From contig NZ_RSEC01000055.1 in NCBI RefSeq assembly GCF_003937945.1, positions 62,001 through 126,000 on the forward strand: a stretch of 64,000 bases of DNA, written 5' to 3'. The notes beneath the pieces were generated by a model that searched no databases, was not told the origin of the DNA, and saw nothing but the letters and a program-made list of their open reading frames with translations. Both the position numbers and the translations under genes were made by a program. This document shows, piece by piece, positions 57,789 to 64,000 of this stretch. The stretch is from Amycolatopsis eburnea. GTDB lineage: Bacteria > Actinomycetota > Actinomycetes > Mycobacteriales > Pseudonocardiaceae. Within the stretch, counting starts at the first letter, position 1, and each line of letters begins with the position of its first letter.

Positions 57789-58571
57789 ATGAGCACGTTC
57801 ACGCAGGAGTGGCAGGACTGGAAGACCCAGCGGGAGGCGGACCTCGCGGCCCCGCACGGCTGGCTGGCGCTGGTTTCGCTGGACTGGCTGACCGACTCCC
57901 CGCGCGAATACCCCGGCATCCCCGGCCGCTGGTGGCAGGACGCGGATGCGGCGTACGTCGACCCGGCCGGCGCTTCGCTGACGCACGAGGGCACGCCGAT
58001 CACGGAGGTCCGCAGGTTCGAGCTGGTCAACAGCGGCGCGGGCACCCGGGTGCTGGCGGGCGACGTCGAGATCGAGGTGGCCCGCCGGTCCGGGTACCTG
58101 ATCCGCGTGCACGACCCGAAGGCAGAGGTGCTGCGCGAGTTCCACGGCATCCCGGCGTACGAGCCGTCGGAGTCGTGGGTCTTGCAGGGGCGGTTCGAGC
58201 CGTTCGACGAGCCGCGCCCGACCACGGTCGGCGCGGTGGTGGAGGGCCTGAGCCACGTCTACACGGCGCCGGGCGTGGTCCGCTTTTCGCACGGCGGCTC
58301 GTCGCACACCCTGACGGCGTTCAACGGCAAGGACGGCGGCTTCAGCATCCTGTTCACCGACGGCACGAGCGGCGTCACGACGTACGCGGCGAACCGCTCG
58401 CTGCCGGTCGGCGCGCCGGCAGCGGACGGTTCGGTGACGCTGGACTTCAACCGCGCGGTGAACCTCCCGTGCGCGTTCACGGACTTCGCCACGTGCCCCC
58501 TCCCGCCGGCGGGCAACGACCTGCCGTTCGCGGTGGAGGCGGGGGAGAAGATCCCGTACGAGCGCGGTTAG
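57789..58571 (+). CDS. DUF1684 protein
   Basis: A 260-residue member of DUF1684. WQDWKTQREADLAAPHGWLAL opens the family fold and DFNRAVNLPCAFTDF with CPLPPAGN closes it; the Cys and Asn here are nearly invariant. ATG 57789 has ribosome site GGAAGGGG. Function is unknown, although the domain is widespread and sometimes linked to metabolism. It probably shares the transcript of the preceding two genes and overlaps the opposing AMIN-like gene by four bases. Confidence 0.9.
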   Translation: MSTFTQEWQDWKTQREADLAAPHGWLALVSLDWLTDSPREYPGIPGRWWQDADAAYVDPAGASLTHEGTPITEVRRFELVNSGAGTRVLAGDVEIEVARRSGYLIRVHDPKAEVLREFHGIPAYEPSESWVLQGRFEPFDEPRPTTVGAVVEGLSHVYTAPGVVRFSHGGSSHTLTAFNGKDGGFSILFTDGTSGVTTYAANRSLPVGAPAADGSVTLDFNRAVNLPCAFTDFATCPLPPAGNDLPFAVEAGEKIPYERG

Positions 58572-59053
58572 GAGGCGACGTCGATCACGACGCGGTTGGG
58601 CGCGGTGAGCGTGAAGACGTGCACCGCGGTCCGCGTCCGCACCCCGAGCCCGATGGAGAGGTGCGCCTCGAAGTCCCCGGTGACGGCGACGGCCATGACG
58701 TTCCGGAGGTTCCGCGTCCGGAACTTCTGCGGCCCGGTGTAGGTGAGGTTCCCGTTCACGTCGTGCGCTGCGGCCGGCGTGGCGGTGACGTTGACGAAGT
58801 ACTGGCCGGTGAGCCAGACGATTTCCCCGCTCGGATCGGCGGTCAGCTCGTCGAGCAGCTGGTAGCCGACGGCGGGCGCGGGACCGGAGCTCAGGTCGAG
58901 CACGATCCGGTCGAAGCCGGTGTTCAACCCGGTCCGGATGTTGGTCATGGCCGGGATGACGGGCCCTGCGGCTTGCGCCGGAGCGGCGGCGGCGAGGGCA
59001 CCGGCGATGAGGATGGTGAGTGCGGCGAGCGCGCGCCGTGTGGGTCTGGACAT
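58568..59053 (-). CDS. Secreted AMIN-like domain protein
   Basis: A 161-residue secreted protein. Signal peptide MRPTRR-like: the basic start SRPTRRALAALTILIAG is followed by AQA cleavage near residue 28. The mature part has the AMIN-like beta fold (TGFDRIVLDLSSG, RTAVHVFTLTAPNRVVIDVA). AMIN domains bind peptidoglycan or envelope partners. ATG 59053 has ribosome site GGAGG. It has its own promoter region in the 162-base gap to the next gene, in which nothing else was seen. Confidence 0.82.
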   Translation of the reverse strand: MSRPTRRALAALTILIAGALAAAAPAQAAGPVIPAMTNIRTGLNTGFDRIVLDLSSGPAPAVGYQLLDELTADPSGEIVWLTGQYFVNVTATPAAAHDVNGNLTYTGPQKFRTRNLRNVMAVAVTGDFEAHLSIGLGVRTRTAVHVFTLTAPNRVVIDVAS

Positions 59054-59215
59054 GGTGGGCCTCCTGGCGGAGAGAACCGGTGGAAGTCCCAGCGCTGGGT
59101 CTGCTGTGGACGTCCGGTTCGTCCGGGAGTTGCCCAGGAGTCCTCTATCGTTACCCGGCTGCTCCGAACGGGTCAGCACCCGCCGGCTTCGTACGCGCGC
59201 AGCTCGCCGGCCAAG

Positions 59216-59893
59216 TCACCAGCCGCGCTCGCGCCACTCCTTCAGCTTCGCCCGCTCGGCGCCCAGCGTCGAGTCGTCGCCGTGGCCCGGGTAGAACCAC
59301 GTCTCGTCCGGCAGCTCGCCGAAGATCCGCGACTCGACGTCGTCCAGCAGTGACCGGAAGTCCTCCGGGGACGTCGTCCGCCCCACGCCGCCCGGGAACA
59401 GCGAGTCGCCGGTGAACAGGTGCGGGTGGCCCGACGGGTCGCGGTAGAGCAGGGCGATCGAACCCGGCGTGTGGCCGCGCAGGTGGATCACCGAGAGGGT
59501 GACCTGGCCCACCGAAAGCGTGTCGCCGTGCTCGACCAGGAAGTCCGGCGGGACCGGCAACGGCGGGGCGTCCAGCGGGTGGGCCGCCGTGTTCGCGCCG
59601 TTCGCGCCCGCGACCGCGCCCAGTGCCTGCCAGTGGTCCTGGTGCTGGTGGGTGGTGACGACCGTCTTCAGCGCGGGCCGGTCCGGGCCGTGGCCGATCA
59701 GGTCGGAGATCCGCTCCGGGTCGCTCGCCGCGTCGATGAGCAGTGCCTCGTTGTCCGCCCGGCACACCAGCAGGTACGTGTTGTTGTCCATCGGGCCGAC
59801 GGACAGCTTGGTGATGGTCAGCTCGTCCAGCGTGCGCCGGGTGGCGTCGCCGCCCGGGTCGACGTGCCCGGTGTAGGTGTCCACGATGTTCAC
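59216..59893 (-). CDS. Metallo-beta-lactamase-fold hydrolase
   Basis: A 225-residue hydrolase of the glyoxalase II-like group. Metal ligands: THQHQDHW, His in LRGHTPGSI, Asp in FTGDSLF and His in YPGHGDD. It likely cleaves thioesters such as S-acylglutathione analogues or related substrates. The start GTG 59893 is set by a TACCGT -10 box seven bases upstream; longer readings lie in the promoter. It is divergent from the acyltransferase. Confidence 0.92.
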   Translation of the reverse strand: MNIVDTYTGHVDPGGDATRRTLDELTITKLSVGPMDNNTYLLVCRADNEALLIDAASDPERISDLIGHGPDRPALKTVVTTHQHQDHWQALGAVAGANGANTAAHPLDAPPLPVPPDFLVEHGDTLSVGQVTLSVIHLRGHTPGSIALLYRDPSGHPHLFTGDSLFPGGVGRTTSPEDFRSLLDDVESRIFGELPDETWFYPGHGDDSTLGAERAKLKEWRERGW

Positions 59894-59900
59894 CGTGCAC

Positions 59901-59906
59901 ACGGTA
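59901..59906 (-). promoter_or_regulatory. -10 box of the metallo-hydrolase, predicted leaderless
   Basis: TACCGT on the minus strand, seven bases before GTG 59893. Confidence 0.5.
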
Positions 59907-60003
59907 GTCGTTTCGCTCCAACCGGTTCCACCCGCACAAGCGCGCGGCCGCGGCGGCACGTAGGCTCACGGCGACCCCCAGCCAGCCCGACCTCAGGACG
60001 ACC

Positions 60004-61209
60004 GTGCCCACCTCCCCGACGCCGCGCCGGATCAGCTGGGACCTCCTTCGCGTCGTCGCCGTCCTCGCGGTCATCCTCGGGCACGTCACCCACCAGGGCG
60101 CGCTGCTGCACCCGGAACTCACGGGGTACCCCTTCCGGGTGACAGCGCAGTTCGGCGCCGCGATCCTCCTGGTGATCTCCGCCTTCTTCGTTTGCGCCAG
60201 CCTCCGCAAGGGCGATCCGCGCCGGTGGCTGTGGAACCGCGTCGCGCGTCTCGTCCCCGCGTACCTCGTCGCAGTCATCGTGACCTACCTCGTGACGCGG
60301 TGGGCGGCCATCTCCTTCAGCGGACTGCCCTACCCGCCCGGCGTCACCGGGTTCCTCTTCGGGGTCCCGCAGGGGCCGCCGACGAACCCGTCGCCGTGGT
60401 ACATCCCGACGTGGCTGGACCTGGTCACGAACCTCGGCATGGTGCAGGAGTGGGGCATCCGCTGGGACGCCTTCTACTACCTCGACGGCTCCTACTGGAC
60501 CCTGCCCGTCCAGCTCATGGCCTTCACCGGCGCCGCGCTGCTGTGGCCGCGGCCGTGGCGCACCCACCGGCTGACCGTCGCCCTGCTGTGGGCGCTGATC
60601 CTGGTGCCGCTCACGCTGCGCTTCGTGGTCTTCCCGCCCGGGACGGCGAGCCCGCTCGTCGAGACGTTCTACTACGGCCTCGGCCTGCACCGGCTGCACG
60701 TCTTCGCGATCGGCGTCGCGATCTGGCTGTGGTCGCAGCGGCGCCTGAAGAGCTGGCACGTCGCGCTCTTCGTCTTCGCCGCCGTCGCCGCGCAGGACCT
60801 GCAGGTCTTCCCGTTCCACGTCGCGCTGCCGCAGGACGCGCTGCGCTGGCCGTCCACGATCGGGTTCGCCGTGCTCCTGCTGCTGGTCTGCCTGGCCGCC
60901 CGCGGCCCGGACTGGCGGTTCCCCGGGCTGGCGCGGATCGCCCCGGCCGTCACCTGGCTCGCGGGCATCTCGTATGGTCTTTATCTGGTGCACCAGGAAC
61001 TGGGTTACATCCTGGCCCGCGCTCTGCTCGACCTCGGCCTCCCCGGCTGGCTGCGGCTCCCCGCGGTCGTCGGCGCCGCCGTGCTGGCCGGCTGGGCGGT
61101 CACCGCGGGGGTCGAGCGCCCGGCCCACCGGTGGCTCACCAGACGCCGGAAGCCCGCAAAACCGCAGGTGGAAGACGCGGAACCCGTTTTTGTCGGTGGT
61201 GGCTCGTAG
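60004..61209 (+). CDS. Acyltransferase-3 family membrane protein
   Basis: A 401-residue protein with about ten membrane spans. The family opening ISWDLLRVVAVLAVILGHVTHQ holds the catalytic-site His, and later ISYGLYLVHQELGY carries the second conserved His. Members O-acetylate sugars, peptidoglycan, glycolipids or antibiotics. GTG 60004 has weak AGGACGACC upstream. The last 20 bases overlap the uvrA promoter, so the two are functionally separate. Confidence 0.88.
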   Translation: MPTSPTPRRISWDLLRVVAVLAVILGHVTHQGALLHPELTGYPFRVTAQFGAAILLVISAFFVCASLRKGDPRRWLWNRVARLVPAYLVAVIVTYLVTRWAAISFSGLPYPPGVTGFLFGVPQGPPTNPSPWYIPTWLDLVTNLGMVQEWGIRWDAFYYLDGSYWTLPVQLMAFTGAALLWPRPWRTHRLTVALLWALILVPLTLRFVVFPPGTASPLVETFYYGLGLHRLHVFAIGVAIWLWSQRRLKSWHVALFVFAAVAAQDLQVFPFHVALPQDALRWPSTIGFAVLLLLVCLAARGPDWRFPGLARIAPAVTWLAGISYGLYLVHQELGYILARALLDLGLPGWLRLPAVVGAAVLAGWAVTAGVERPAHRWLTRRRKPAKPQVEDAEPVFVGGGS

Positions 61210-61212
61210 CAT
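61190..61212 (+). promoter_or_regulatory. uvrA DNA-damage promoter (PafBC/RecA-NDp type)
   Basis: TTGTCGGTG (61190-61198), eight bases, TAGCAT (61207-61212): a perfect fit to TTGTCRGTG-N8-TANNNT. It overlaps the end of the acyltransferase gene and gives a leader of about 67 bases. Confidence 0.8.
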
Positions 61213-61286
61213 GGATCGCGGCCACCCGTGCAGCTTGAGACCGGGTCGGCGACCGCAGCTGAAGAAGACATTGAGAGGACCCTGGC

Positions 61287-64000
<2,714 letters not shown>

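Overview
The window is high-GC DNA from an actinomycete, almost certainly a Pseudonocardiaceae member close to Amycolatopsis. The support is the core-gene series polA, rpsA, a coaE-GrpB fusion, uvrB and uvrA, an exo-beta-D-glucosaminidase whose catalytic spacing equals that of Amycolatopsis CsxA, many GTG starts, 4-base gene overlaps, and palindromic families between converging genes. No tRNA, rRNA, CRISPR array, insertion sequence, integrase or phage gene was seen. It reads as stable chromosome with accessory genes placed between housekeeping ones.

Layout. 0-5.4 kb: a partial thioesterase gene, polA, an EF-hand protein and a trypsin-like protein that lacks its serine. 5.4-8.9 kb: a hairpin-rich gap and a TetR-YhgE-degenerate ATPase operon with a perfect operator. 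8.9-11.6 kb: a methyltransferase and two related acetyltransferases. 11.6-17.3 kb: rpsA, a TetR regulator, an HD hydrolase, OsmC, a small protein and coaE. 17.3-24 kb: a six-gene minus-strand operon (ABC ATPase, ABC permease, two membrane glycosyltransferases, sensor kinase, response regulator). 24-29 kb: DUF402, a strange DUF5685 protein, a CMD-family protein and uvrB. 29-37 kb: VOC, a secreted S37 peptidase, SRPBCC, and an operon led by a hydrolase-ABC ATPase fusion. 37-43.8 kb: TerC under a manganese riboswitch, an S9 peptidase, a RES toxin-antitoxin pair, LacI and AraC-type regulators. 43.8-52.7 kb: an MmpS-like protein, FetB, a phosphatase, an antiporter, a SnoaL protein, an esterase and csxA. 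52.7-61.2 kb: a Nudix-like protein, YchJ, RNase HI, a Crp-type regulator, a tiny ORF between two terminators, an unknown pair including a cyclase-like protein, DUF1684, an AMIN-like protein, a metallo-hydrolase and an acyltransferase. 61.3 kb to the end: uvrA, cut by the window.

Regulation is unusually readable. Eight genes have a TANNNT -10 box exactly seven bases before the start codon, and two more have it six bases before, which predicts leaderless mRNAs. uvrB and uvrA carry the DNA-damage promoter pattern TTGTCRGTG-N8-TANNNT; a third perfect copy at 5589 faces no gene. terC has a yybP-ykoY riboswitch with a visible Shine-Dalgarno-sequestering stem. Three pairs of converging genes are separated by long perfect or near-perfect hairpins of unrelated sequence. 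The 11-base palindrome TCCACWGTGGA recurs inside coding sequences and there uses rare codons.

Best candidates for unfamiliar biology: the pseudo-protease with a degenerate P-loop domain at 3.7 kb; the hydrolase-ABC fusion at 33.8-36.7 kb; the 14-codon ORF between two terminators at 56.0 kb beside a Crp-like and a cyclase-like gene; and the DUF5685 protein with a glycine-proline repeat and a cysteine tail.
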